From the NCBI RefSeq assembly GCF_000185845.1, contig NZ_GL629647.1, positions 2,167,751 through 2,200,685 of the forward strand: a DNA stretch of 32,935 nucleotides. Reading direction: 5' to 3'. This DNA is from Segatella salivae DSM 15606. GTDB taxonomy: Bacteria; Bacteroidota; Bacteroidia; Bacteroidales; Bacteroidaceae. Of this stretch, positions 9,618 through 18,135 are shown one piece after another; the stretch's first letter is position 1; each line of letters opens with the position of its first letter. Below the pieces are notes generated by a model. The model was not told the DNA's origin. It saw nothing but the letters and a program-made list of their open reading frames with translations, and searched no databases. The translations under genes were made by a program, and so were the position numbers.

Positions 9618-10649
9618 TCAATCAACAACTTGGATGTTTATTTCTTTTACGACTCTACTTTCCGACTTATAGTTGCCGTTTGTTGCAACAAACACAGCCT
9701 TGTATTGTCCCACCTTATTATATATATAGGTGTAGGAAGACAGACTTTCTGTGGTGTTCTTTATGCTTACGCCCCGATCAGGAGAGCAAGCGTTCGCCAA
9801 AATCAAGTCAGAAACCAACCACGAATATTTCAATTTAGCACCTGTTGCAGAGCTATGAATAAAGAAGTCTCCTTTTGATGAGCCTGTAAGATTCCACACT
9901 CCACTCGTATTATTCGATACCGTTCCATACTCACGATTGCCTGTCATTGTCTTCTGATCAGCCAAATTGTGGTGGCACATCATGTTCAGTGCAGTGAAGT
10001 TGAAGCCACTTGCATAGAGTGTTGAGCTTGTTCCATCTTTCATAGTGTTGACAATCTTCATGCCAACAACGTTAACTCGCGGTTGCGGAGCAGTGTTAGT
10101 ATGAGGCTTATAGCATGCCGCGATGGTGATACGCTTGCCTAAATAGGGCGTGAAATCAATCTCATAGGAGCTGGCATTGGCTGCATTGCTCGGTGCAGTA
10201 GGCAGTTGTGCTGGCTCAACGAGGTTTTTCCATGAGAAGCTCTCTACCAAAGTAGAATCTTCTTTGAAGGCATTCTTTGCTAAACCAGGGAATGATTCTG
10301 AGATATAGAATCTCATAAGGTCAGCCGAAGAGGCTGCATTTCCATATTGATACCAAACAGAGAAGGTGAGCTTTGATGAGGCGATGTCGTCAAAAGCCAC
10401 TTGATCGCGGTCCTTATAAGCATACTGATGGCCAGCTTCACCACTGTAAAAAGTGATGAAGTCGGGTTGGCCTGTCAGTGCAAATGTTAGGGGCGATCCT
10501 TTTTTCACAATGATATTGTCGCCAGCTTGCTGGGTGTTTTCTTGCGTAATCGCCTTTACATTTAAGGTAACTTGTTCCTTCATATCGTCTTCACACGCTG
10601 AGAGTATAAAGGCAAATAGAGGAATCCACATATATATATAGCGTTTCAT
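9618..10649 (-). CDS. DUF5017-like surface glycan-binding lipoprotein
   Basis: This 343-residue lipoprotein has lipobox LSAC (Cys19) followed by EDD, an acidic start compatible with surface export in Bacteroidota. The segment ITFYSGEAGHQYAYKDR is typical of DUF5017 proteins, which sit directly after SusD in many loci. The C-terminal ~80 residues, with KLKYSWLVSD ... GQYKAVFVATNG, look like a PKD/Ig-type beta-sandwich. It occupies the usual place of a surface glycan-binding protein, so binding of the polysaccharide for the SusCD pair is inferred. The stop precedes the PL8 ATG by 4 nt. Its own start follows a 93-nt gap from susD that contains a strong hairpin. Confidence 0.85.
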   Translation of the reverse strand: MKRYIYMWIPLFAFILSACEDDMKEQVTLNVKAITQENTQQAGDNIIVKKGSPLTFALTGQPDFITFYSGEAGHQYAYKDRDQVAFDDIASSKLTFSVWYQYGNAASSADLMRFYISESFPGLAKNAFKEDSTLVESFSWKNLVEPAQLPTAPSNAANASSYEIDFTPYLGKRITIAACYKPHTNTAPQPRVNVVGMKIVNTMKDGTSSTLYASGFNFTALNMMCHHNLADQKTMTGNREYGTVSNNTSGVWNLTGSSKGDFFIHSSATGAKLKYSWLVSDLILANACSPDRGVSIKNTTESLSSYTYIYNKVGQYKAVFVATNGNYKSESRVVKEINIQVVD

Positions 10650-10693
10650 GTTGTTTAATTTGTATTGAATGATTAAATGATTAGAGTCACTTT

Positions 10694-10722
10694 ACACGAC
10701 AAAGTCTATCACTTTGTCGTGT
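10694..10722 (-). promoter_or_regulatory. Intercistronic 12-bp stem-loop between susD and the surface lipoprotein gene
   Basis: Arms ACACGACAAAGT (10694-10705) and its exact complement (10711-10722) enclose a 5-nt loop. In the sense (minus) direction the hairpin lies about 20 nt after the susD stop and about 45 nt before the next ATG. No T-run follows it, so it is not a typical terminator. The likely role is mRNA 3'-end protection or processing that keeps susCD transcripts more abundant than the downstream enzyme genes. That role is inferred from position. Confidence 0.75.
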
Positions 10723-10742
10723 GTTCTCTATGCTTTTACTTT

Positions 10743-12476
10743 CTACCAACCAGGGTTATTAGCGACAATCTTTTTGTTGATTGCCATTTCATTCGAAGGA
10801 ATTGGGAAATAGTTATAGGCGTCAGAGACTTGGAAATAAGTGTAAACATTGGATGGTCCAAAGTTCCAGTTCGTTCCGTTTTTAGCTCTTTCAACCAGTG
10901 CATTCATATCCTTTGTGAAGTCACCCCAGCGAATTAAGTCAAATCTTCGTGTCATTTCAAAACATAATTCCATGGCACGTTCGTCTTTAATTGCATTGCG
11001 GAAGTCTTCTTGATTGAGTCCAGTGAGCGTGGCAATTCCTGCACGTTGGCGCACCATGTTAATGCATTGATAAGCCAAAGTCGTTGGACCGCCGTGGATT
11101 TCATTCTCACATTCTGCCACCATTAGCAACACATCGGAATATCGAAGGATGGGGAAGTTGATGAGTGTGAAGTTCTTATTCTTCTTATCGGGTTCGTATT
11201 CACGGCGCCATTTGCCACACATACGGCTGTAATCTGTTGAAGCTACGGCCTTTTCTCGGTCACCTGTCTTTGCTGTTGAAGGCATATCACCATAGCTATA
11301 GGATTGATTGTAATACTGAGTCTTTACTTCTTGCAACTTACCTTTCTCGAAAACGCGTCCATCAACGCCTTTACCCACTTTGGATTGTGTGTAAGAGAAG
11401 GGGGCAATATTCCAGTTCATGCGGTCTTTATCGCCGTTCTTTTCATAGAGTTCATAAAGCTTTGGTGTGCTCCAGAAGAAGCAATAACCGAATCCTGGGT
11501 CTAATTTCCCGGTGATATCTGTTTTGCTTGACAAGTCAGGTGCCTGGATTCCGATGATATTTCCCACACGACCTTCAGTGCGAGTATCCGTGCTATAGTT
11601 GCCCGTATATTCTGCTTCCCAAATACTTTCCTTGCCTGTTGTGTTATATTTATCAGAGCATTGGTCGATGAAGAAATCCCAATAATGTGGTGCAAGCGTA
11701 TGACCTTCGTTCATAACTCTTTGTGCAAATGCCCCAGCCTTAGTGAAATAGTCTTTTCTTAAGGCTTCATTTGGTGTAGTATGGTCGCGGAAACATTCGC
11801 CGGCTCTAAACATATAGACGCGTGCCAAGATGCCCCATGCAGCTGATTTTGTTATGCCTCCGGGCAAGAAACTGACTTCCGAAGCGTGCTTAAGTCCATC
11901 AACACTCTCTTCCATTTCCTTGCAAATGAAGTCATAAATCTCTTCTTTTGGCGTACGAGCAGTTTGCAGTCCATACACTGATTGCGTGGAATGAGTTCTG
12001 AAAGGCACATCTCCCCAGCATTGAACTAAGTTGAAATAGTAGAAGGCACGGAGGAAACGAGCTTCTGAAGACATGGTTTTTATCATGGATTCTGATAGTC
12101 CAGGCACTCCATTCACCTCCTCCAAGAAGATGTTTGCACGGTTAATTCCGGCGTAAAGTGTATACCAGTATGCTGCGACTGCAGGATCACTGCTGTTTGC
12201 ATTGTTGCAAATCAATCCCCTCGTTGATGGCGAACGACCAGGTCCTCCATAGGCTTCGAGGTCGTCACCTCCTACGAGATAGAAGTAATCATTGCCGTAA
12301 AAGGCGGTCTCAGTAATAGGAGCATAGATGCCTTTTAGGAATAGTTCAGCTTCTGATTCGTTCTTAAAGTAACTCCCAGACGTTGTACTTGTTGGTTCCT
12401 TGTCAAGGAAGTTACAACTCGATAGCAATGAAACGATAATTCCAAGCGCTATGATATATATATTACTTACTTTCAT
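10743..12476 (-). CDS. susD-like: SusD/RagB family outer-membrane glycan-binding lipoprotein
   Basis: This 577-residue lipoprotein has lipobox LLSSC (Cys21) followed by NFLDKEPTS, the classic SusD start. Tetratricopeptide-like helices follow (for example EARFLRAFYYFNLVQCWGDVPF), then RagB-type motifs ending in YFPIPSNEMAINKK near the C terminus. SusD proteins form the lid of the SusC channel and hand glycan over at the cell surface. It lies 19 nt after susC, and the pair defines this locus as a polysaccharide utilization system. The PL8/GH88/sulfatase neighbours point to a sulfated glycosaminoglycan as substrate. Confidence 0.96.
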   Translation of the reverse strand: MKVSNIYIIALGIIVSLLSSCNFLDKEPTSTTSGSYFKNESEAELFLKGIYAPITETAFYGNDYFYLVGGDDLEAYGGPGRSPSTRGLICNNANSSDPAVAAYWYTLYAGINRANIFLEEVNGVPGLSESMIKTMSSEARFLRAFYYFNLVQCWGDVPFRTHSTQSVYGLQTARTPKEEIYDFICKEMEESVDGLKHASEVSFLPGGITKSAAWGILARVYMFRAGECFRDHTTPNEALRKDYFTKAGAFAQRVMNEGHTLAPHYWDFFIDQCSDKYNTTGKESIWEAEYTGNYSTDTRTEGRVGNIIGIQAPDLSSKTDITGKLDPGFGYCFFWSTPKLYELYEKNGDKDRMNWNIAPFSYTQSKVGKGVDGRVFEKGKLQEVKTQYYNQSYSYGDMPSTAKTGDREKAVASTDYSRMCGKWRREYEPDKKNKNFTLINFPILRYSDVLLMVAECENEIHGGPTTLAYQCINMVRQRAGIATLTGLNQEDFRNAIKDERAMELCFEMTRRFDLIRWGDFTKDMNALVERAKNGTNWNFGPSNVYTYFQVSDAYNYFPIPSNEMAINKKIVANNPGW

Positions 12477-12495
12477 AATGTGTTGCAGTTAATAG

Positions 12496-15400
12496 TTAGA
12501 AACCAAGATTAATACCGAAGCTGAAGCTGCGAGCACGTGGATATGCTGAGAAATCTAAGCCCGGAGTCAGCGCACTTTCTCTAATAGATACCTCTGGATC
12601 ATAGCCACTATAGTTGCTAATGGTGAAGAGATTCTGTGCTGCAAAGTATATTCTGAGTTGGTCGATTCCTACGCGTGAGATTGCTTTTCGAGGAACGGTG
12701 TAACCCAAAGTTAAGGTCTTCAGACGCAAGAAAGAACCATCTTCAATGATGCGTGAAGAGAAGACACGATTTGAACTCGATGAGGTTGCACGAGGAATAT
12801 TGCTTGTTGGGTTGTCAATCGTCCAGCGATCAGCATAGCTTGCGAATTGATTCAGCTCGCGTGTACGGTTCCATGAGCTTTCAAACATCAGTCGATTGGC
12901 ATTCAAGACGTCGTTTCCATACGACCATTGGAAGAAGAAACTGAAATCGAAATCACGATAGTTGAAGTTGTTTGTAAAGCCACCTGTGTGTGTGGGAAGG
13001 CCGTTACCGATGAATGTACAGTCGTTCGTGTTGATGACACCATCGTCATTTAGGTCGCGATATTTAGGCATTCCAGGTTGTGTGTTGGCTTCAGAGGTAT
13101 AGTAAGGAACATTCGATTTCAGCGTATAGCTATTTCCTGACTTGTTGAAGTCATCCAATTTATACGTTCCTTCATAAATATATCCATACATAGCTCCCAT
13201 AGAATGGCCCACCTTTGCAATGTAACTGCTTTGCGAATTGAAGTTCTGATCAAATTGAGCAGAGGTGAGTAGGGCGGTCTGGTTTTCTGAAAGCGCCAAT
13301 ACTTTGTTGCGGTTGAAGGCAATGTTAAAGTTGCTTGTCCACGTGAAATGCTTGGTCTTGATGTTTGTTGTGTTCAAGGTGATTTCAAGACCTTGGTTTC
13401 TTACCTTTCCAACATTCTTCATTGCACTGATGAAACCTGATGATAAAGGCAGACTCGATACCAGCAGAAGGTCGCGTGTTACCTTATGATATAAATCAAC
13501 TGTCAAGCCAATTCTATCGTTAAGGAAGCCCAAATCAACACCTAAGTTCCATTGCTCCGTAGTCTCCCATTTCAAGTCTTTGTTTGGTATAGAGACTGGA
13601 ACCATGCCGACATTTGTATTGTCATTGTTATAAGGATAAACGCCACTGGGCACACTTCCCAATGAGATGAGGTCGCCTGTGCGGTCTTTTAAGAGTTGAT
13701 AAATGCCATAGGTGTCATACTCACCCACGCGATTGTTTCCCGTGAGTCCCCAGCTTAGGCGAAGCTTTCCGCTATTGAGTACCTTGCGAACTGGCTTCAT
13801 AAACTGCTCTTCGGTAAAGTTCCAAGCCAATGAACCCGATGGAAAATATCCGAAACGATTATTGCCACGGAACTTAGAACTGCCGTCGGCACGCATCGTC
13901 ATCGTAGCATAATATTTCGACTTATAGTTGTAGTTGAAGCGTCCGAAATAAGACATCATCGCCCAAGATGACTTCTCTGAGCGTGTGATGGTTGGTGTTC
14001 CGTCGCTCATTCCAGCCATTCCTAAGCTCTCGTTTGGTATTTTTATCGTCTTGAAACGATAATATTCGAAGTCAGAATTCTGTAGTGAGAAACCCAATAA
14101 AGAATTGAAATAATGGCGCTTTTGAATGTTTGTTTGCCAAGTTAAAGTATTCTCATTAAGCCATGTTTGACGTTGAGCACGCGCCACTTGTGCATTTACT
14201 TTCTCTATAGATGTCGGTCCTCCATAACGTGTTTTCGAGTTGTTGAAGTTATCCGTATTCATGCGGTTATCCGTATATCCGCCCGAAACCTTCAGACGAA
14301 GTCCTTTCATGAGTTCATATTCTACGAAGCCATTAAACTGCATGTAGGTAGAGGTGCGTTTGTTATACTCATTGTTCAACGACATGATTGGATTGAAACG
14401 ATAGTCGTTTGTGTTGTTCACATCCTCATCCGTTGCACGTTCAACAAGCGTATGAAGTGGAACTCCTGGCTGGGTCACTGGACGATAACCCCACACACTA
14501 TAGAATAGGTTGTTCATGCCAGAATAAGAAGTCTGCGAAGGAGACTGACCCGTTTGGTTCGACTGTGCATAGTTTACGTTGAGGTTAACTTTCCACTTCT
14601 TATATTTTAAATTGGTTGCCAAGCGCCCCTGAATGCGGTTATAATTAGAATTCTGCACAATACCATCTTGATCAAAATAAGATAGTGAGGCGGTATATCT
14701 AACGTCTTCACTTCCTCCCGTCAAACTCACATTGTGATTCTGAATAGGTGCTGTTCTGAAGATCATATCCTGCCAATCATATTGCGGAATATGCTTATAA
14801 TCGTCCATTGTCCATTGCTTTCCATCATAAAGCGATAGATAAGAGTTCTTAACAATCTCTGGATACATCTCATTTTGCAAGGCAACAAACTCATAGGCAT
14901 TCATCATTGGGATGGTCTTTGATACGCTCTGCCAACCTACGCTGCCGTCATAATTCACCTTCGGACGGCCTGTCTTACCGCTCTTTGTAACGATAATCAC
15001 CACACCATTTGCACCTCGCGCACCATAAATGGCAGCGGCAGAAGCATCTTTCAAGACATCAATCGAAGCAATATCCGAGGGATTAATTGAACTCGCGATA
15101 CTTGGATCTTCAACGGGGAAACCATCAATAACATACAAAGGCGAGTTCTCTTGCGTCAAAGAGTTGTTGCCTCGAATCACAATTTTCATGCTTCCGCCAG
15201 GCATACCCTCATTAGAAGACACGTTGACTCCGGCCAAGCGACCTCCTAAAGTCTGGTCGAATGACGAAACAGGAGTACTCGTCAGCGCACTCACGTCAGC
15301 TTTAGACACCGAGCCTGTGAGGTCACGTTTCCTCACTTCTTGATAGCCAACAACGACTACCTCGTCAAGCACCTGGTGGTCTTCCTGCATCGTGACAGTC

Positions 15401-15687
15401 ATCAGTTTCCCTGTTTGCAACTTCTGTTCTTGCGTGGTATAACCTAAGAACGAAAACGAAAGAACTGCATTCTTGCGGTCGGTTTGTAGACTAAAAAGAC
15501 CATTAACATCGGTGACAACACCGACATTCGTCCCTTTTATCATCACACTTACTCCCGGCATGGGTTCACCTGCATCGTCTTTTACGACGCCCGAAACTTT
15601 GATTTGAGCACTCATCACGATTGATACAAACATCAATACGAATGACAAGACGCTTCTCCGGGTAATGATTTTTTTAAATTTACTCAT
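12496..15687 (-). CDS. susC-like: SusC/RagA family TonB-dependent outer-membrane transporter
   Basis: The ATG at 15687 is preferred, giving 1063 residues; the longer frame would use a TTG. A signal peptide ending Ala27-Gln28 is followed by a carboxypeptidase-D-like regulatory domain (about 30-110, VSGVVKDDAGEPMPGVSV), a TonB box-like DEVVVVGYQ, and a plug domain containing SPLYVIDGFPV and DVLKDASAAAIYGARGANGV. The C-terminal 22-strand barrel ends in a terminal aromatic-type strand (FSFGINLGF). It imports oligosaccharides with its SusD lid. It is the first gene of the operon. No STN signalling domain is present, so it does not look like an anti-sigma-controlled transporter. Confidence 0.97.
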   Translation of the reverse strand: MSKFKKIITRRSVLSFVLMFVSIVMSAQIKVSGVVKDDAGEPMPGVSVMIKGTNVGVVTDVNGLFSLQTDRKNAVLSFSFLGYTTQEQKLQTGKLMTVTMQEDHQVLDEVVVVGYQEVRKRDLTGSVSKADVSALTSTPVSSFDQTLGGRLAGVNVSSNEGMPGGSMKIVIRGNNSLTQENSPLYVIDGFPVEDPSIASSINPSDIASIDVLKDASAAAIYGARGANGVVIIVTKSGKTGRPKVNYDGSVGWQSVSKTIPMMNAYEFVALQNEMYPEIVKNSYLSLYDGKQWTMDDYKHIPQYDWQDMIFRTAPIQNHNVSLTGGSEDVRYTASLSYFDQDGIVQNSNYNRIQGRLATNLKYKKWKVNLNVNYAQSNQTGQSPSQTSYSGMNNLFYSVWGYRPVTQPGVPLHTLVERATDEDVNNTNDYRFNPIMSLNNEYNKRTSTYMQFNGFVEYELMKGLRLKVSGGYTDNRMNTDNFNNSKTRYGGPTSIEKVNAQVARAQRQTWLNENTLTWQTNIQKRHYFNSLLGFSLQNSDFEYYRFKTIKIPNESLGMAGMSDGTPTITRSEKSSWAMMSYFGRFNYNYKSKYYATMTMRADGSSKFRGNNRFGYFPSGSLAWNFTEEQFMKPVRKVLNSGKLRLSWGLTGNNRVGEYDTYGIYQLLKDRTGDLISLGSVPSGVYPYNNDNTNVGMVPVSIPNKDLKWETTEQWNLGVDLGFLNDRIGLTVDLYHKVTRDLLLVSSLPLSSGFISAMKNVGKVRNQGLEITLNTTNIKTKHFTWTSNFNIAFNRNKVLALSENQTALLTSAQFDQNFNSQSSYIAKVGHSMGAMYGYIYEGTYKLDDFNKSGNSYTLKSNVPYYTSEANTQPGMPKYRDLNDDGVINTNDCTFIGNGLPTHTGGFTNNFNYRDFDFSFFFQWSYGNDVLNANRLMFESSWNRTRELNQFASYADRWTIDNPTSNIPRATSSSSNRVFSSRIIEDGSFLRLKTLTLGYTVPRKAISRVGIDQLRIYFAAQNLFTISNYSGYDPEVSIRESALTPGLDFSAYPRARSFSFGINLGF

Positions 15688-15728
15688 GATTAACAAGAAG
15701 GTTATATATAATTGTTAGTTTGTTGCCG

Positions 15729-15736
15729 CAAATTTA
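15729..15736 (-). promoter_or_regulatory. Probable promoter -7 box of the SusCD operon
   Basis: The minus strand reads TAAATTTG, an exact match to the Bacteroidota -7 consensus TANNTTTG, 41 nt upstream of the SusC ATG. I see no good -33 TTTG at the usual 19-21 nt spacing, as expected for a promoter that needs an activator. No hybrid two-component sensor or sigma/anti-sigma pair is in the window, so the activator must be elsewhere. Confidence 0.6.
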
Positions 15737-15878
15737 CAGACTTCGTTTTAACTGGTATAGAATTATAATACAAAATCATTCCAAATTCGTACAATCCCTC
15801 TTGAAACCCCTTTTTACACGGCTATCTTAGCCTTTCATGGCAAGGAATACATACGGCAGCAGCTTACAAGTTTATTTA

Positions 15879-16270
15879 GGTCTTTCCGCGCCACGCTGTA
15901 ACACCTAAAACCTCTTTTTGGTCTTTCCGCGCCACGCGGAAGCATGAAAATTTTCCATTTGGTCTTTCTGCGCCACGCGGAAGCATGAAAAATCTCTTTT
16001 TGGTCTTTCCGCGCCACGCGGAAACATGAAAATTCTCCATTTGGTCTTTCTGCGCCACGCGGAAGCACGAAAATTCTCCATTTGGCCTTTCTGCGCCACG
16101 CGGAAGCATGAAAATCTTCTTTTTGGTCTTTCTGCATCGTGCAGAAGCATGAAAAATCTCTTTTTAATGCTTGATACGTCGTATCTAACTCCAAATTTCA
16201 CTTTTTGGTGCTTGATACGTTGTATGTAGCATGGAAATTCCCTTTTTCATGCTTATGTCATTAGAAATTT
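15879..16270. repeat. 41-bp palindromic repeat array 1 (7 A units, 2 B units, start of a C unit)
   Basis: Units begin with GGT (or AAT/CAT) and repeat exactly every 41 bp: A units at 15879, 15920, 15961, 16002, 16043, 16084 and 16125; B units at 16166 and 16207; a C unit starts at 16248 and degenerates near 16265. Each unit has a 7-3-7 palindrome at unit positions 6-22, then a spacer and a pyrimidine/T-rich tail. The A core is TTCCGCG-CCA-CGCGGAA, and the B core is around GATAC-GTC-GTATC. Several minus-strand frames stay open across the array only because the repeat is stop-poor; a 41-bp period shifts frame every unit, so I do not call a gene. It fills the gap between the SusC promoter and the malolactic operon. 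Confidence 0.92.
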
Positions 16271-16284
16271 AAACTAAAAATGAG

Positions 16285-16302
16285 TCCAGTATAAATACTG
16301 GA
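16285..16302. promoter_or_regulatory. 18-bp palindrome upstream of the malolactic operon
   Basis: TCCAGTAT and ATACTGGA flank a central AA, giving a perfect 8-bp inverted repeat about 135 nt before the mleS start and just after repeat array 1. It could be an operator for a dimeric regulator, or a hairpin closing transcripts from the array. No LysR-type mleR gene is adjacent. Function is unassigned. Confidence 0.5.
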
Positions 16303-16385
16303 GTTACTAGAGGAATAGTTATGTTAAATAATTACAAGATAGTCCATTCTTATCCATCCTTAGAAAGAAATTATGAAATAATATA

Positions 16386-16393
16386 TATCTTTA
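16386..16393 (+). promoter_or_regulatory. Possible promoter -7 box for mleS-mleP
   Basis: TATCTTTA differs from the TANNTTTG consensus only in the last base. It lies 44 nt upstream of the mleS ATG at 16438. No clear -33 element is visible. Confidence 0.35.
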
Positions 16394-16437
16394 CGGTGTG
16401 AAAATTCATTTTAACGAGGCACAAAGGATATAAAGTC

Positions 16438-18111
16438 ATGCAAATGGCTTCAAAATTGTCAAACCAAAAAATTAGTAAAAAAATGAAGACTGCACAAGAA
16501 ATTTTAAATGATCCTTTTATTAATAAAGGAACAGCGTTTACACTTAAAGAGAGAAAAGCTCTCAACCTTGTAGGATTACTACCTACTGCTGTTCAGACAT
16601 TGGAAGGGCAAACAGAGCAGACCTATAAGGAGTATCAGAAGAAAGTTTCAGATTTGGAGAAACGAATCTATCTGATGACGTTATTCAACACGAACCGAAC
16701 TTTGTTTTATGCTTTGATGTCACAACACGTGGCAGAGTTTATGCCTATTGTCTATGACCCAACTGTGGCAGATGCAATTAGAGAGTACGACGAATTATTT
16801 ATGAAGCCTCAGGATGCAGCATTCCTCTCTATTCACAACCCAGATGATATTGAAGAGGCATTAAAGAATGCAGCCGGCGATCGTGACATTCGTTTGATTG
16901 TCGTAACTGATGCAGAAGAAATCTTAGGTATTGGAGACTGGGGTGTTGGAGGAGTTGCTATTTCCATTGGTAAACTTATGGTCTATACAGCGGCAGCTGG
17001 TGTCAATCCAGAACAGGTATTGCCTTTGGTATTGGATGTAGGAACCAATAATCAAAAACTGATTAATGATCCTCTCTATTTAGGCAACAGACATCCTCGT
17101 GTACGTGGAAAGGAGTATTTTGACTTCATTGACAAGTTCGTAACAACGGCAGAGAAACTATTCCCACGTCTCTACCTTCATTGGGAAGACTTCGGTAGAT
17201 CGACTGCTGCTACCATTCTGGAGAAATATCAGAACCGTATTACAACATTCAACGATGATGTTCAAGGAACGGGTATCGTGGCTTTGGCAGGTATTCTTGG
17301 CGCATTGGAAATCTCTAAAGAAAAATTTACTGACCAGCGCGTAATGATCTTTGGTGCAGGTACTGCAGGAGTTGGTATTGCAACACAGATTTTCGAGGAA
17401 TTCAAACAACAAGGTCTGTCTGAGGCTGAAGCACGGTCACACATCTATTTAATTGACAAGCAAGGACTTTTGTTCGAGGACACAGAAGGACTTACCGATG
17501 GTCAGAAGCGTTTTGTACGTCAGCGAGATGAGTTTGAGAATGCGGATTCGCTTAAAGACCTTTACAATTCTGTAAAAACTATACACCCATCAGTACTTGT
17601 TGGTACATCTACAACACCAGGTATGTTCAACGAACAGGTAGTAAAAGAGATGGCATCAGCGGTGAAACGTCCAATTATATTCCCATTGTCAAATCCTACA
17701 GAGTTGGCTGAAGCCACAGCAAAGGACCTTATTCATTGGACCGATGGGCAGGCACTCATCGCAACAGGTATACCGAGTGAGCCTGTTGTATATAACGGTA
17801 TTACCTATAACATCGGACAAGCTAACAATGCATTGATGTATCCGGGTCTTGGTCTTGGTATCATAGCTTCGACAGTTAAATTGGTTAATCAGACATTGCT
17901 CTCTGCTGCAGCCCATGCACTTGGCGGATTTGTTGATGCTTCCAAGCCTGGCGCAGCCGTGTTGCCTCCTGTTGAGAAACTAACGGAATTCTCAGAGCAT
18001 ATTGCTATTGTAGTGACAGAGAACGCTATGAAGCAAGGCTTAACTCGTGAGAAGATTGAAGATGCACGCAAAGCTGTTGATGCGATGAAGTGGTACCCTA
18101 AATACAAATAG
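16438..18111 (+). CDS. mleS: Malolactic enzyme (malic enzyme family)
   Basis: This 557-residue member of the malic enzyme family converts L-malate to L-lactate and CO2 with bound NAD and Mn. From Met16 onward (MKTAQEILNDPFINKGTAFT) it follows the start of lactic acid bacterium MleS, including TNRTLFY and IVYDPT. Tyr106, Lys179 and the DD pair at 273-274 in FNDDVQGTGI fit the malic enzyme active site, and GAGTAGVG (307-314) binds NAD. AAGGA at 16424-16428 is 9 nt before the 16438 ATG and favours that start; Met16 at 16483 is the alternative. mleP follows after 24 nt. An NAD-dependent malic enzyme is the main alternative, but the permease neighbour and sequence style favour malolactic. Transfer from Firmicutes is inferred. 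Confidence 0.85.
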   Translation: MQMASKLSNQKISKKMKTAQEILNDPFINKGTAFTLKERKALNLVGLLPTAVQTLEGQTEQTYKEYQKKVSDLEKRIYLMTLFNTNRTLFYALMSQHVAEFMPIVYDPTVADAIREYDELFMKPQDAAFLSIHNPDDIEEALKNAAGDRDIRLIVVTDAEEILGIGDWGVGGVAISIGKLMVYTAAAGVNPEQVLPLVLDVGTNNQKLINDPLYLGNRHPRVRGKEYFDFIDKFVTTAEKLFPRLYLHWEDFGRSTAATILEKYQNRITTFNDDVQGTGIVALAGILGALEISKEKFTDQRVMIFGAGTAGVGIATQIFEEFKQQGLSEAEARSHIYLIDKQGLLFEDTEGLTDGQKRFVRQRDEFENADSLKDLYNSVKTIHPSVLVGTSTTPGMFNEQVVKEMASAVKRPIIFPLSNPTELAEATAKDLIHWTDGQALIATGIPSEPVVYNGITYNIGQANNALMYPGLGLGIIASTVKLVNQTLLSAAAHALGGFVDASKPGAAVLPPVEKLTEFSEHIAIVVTENAMKQGLTREKIEDARKAVDAMKWYPKYK

Positions 18112-18135
18112 AATAAAGAACTAAAGGCTACAACT

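Noticed and set aside
15835..16201. Repeat-rich proteins on the minus strand (up to 119 residues)
   Set aside because: Several frames are open over the same 41-bp repeats, none has a promoter or start context, and the product would simply be the translated repeat.
15879..16270. CRISPR array
   Set aside because: The 41-bp units are repeated end to end with no unique spacers, and no cas genes are in the window.
16483..18111. Malolactic enzyme starting at Met16
   Set aside because: It matches the family N terminus, but the AAGGA 9 nt before the 16438 ATG supports the longer start. It is kept as an alternative in the gene entry.
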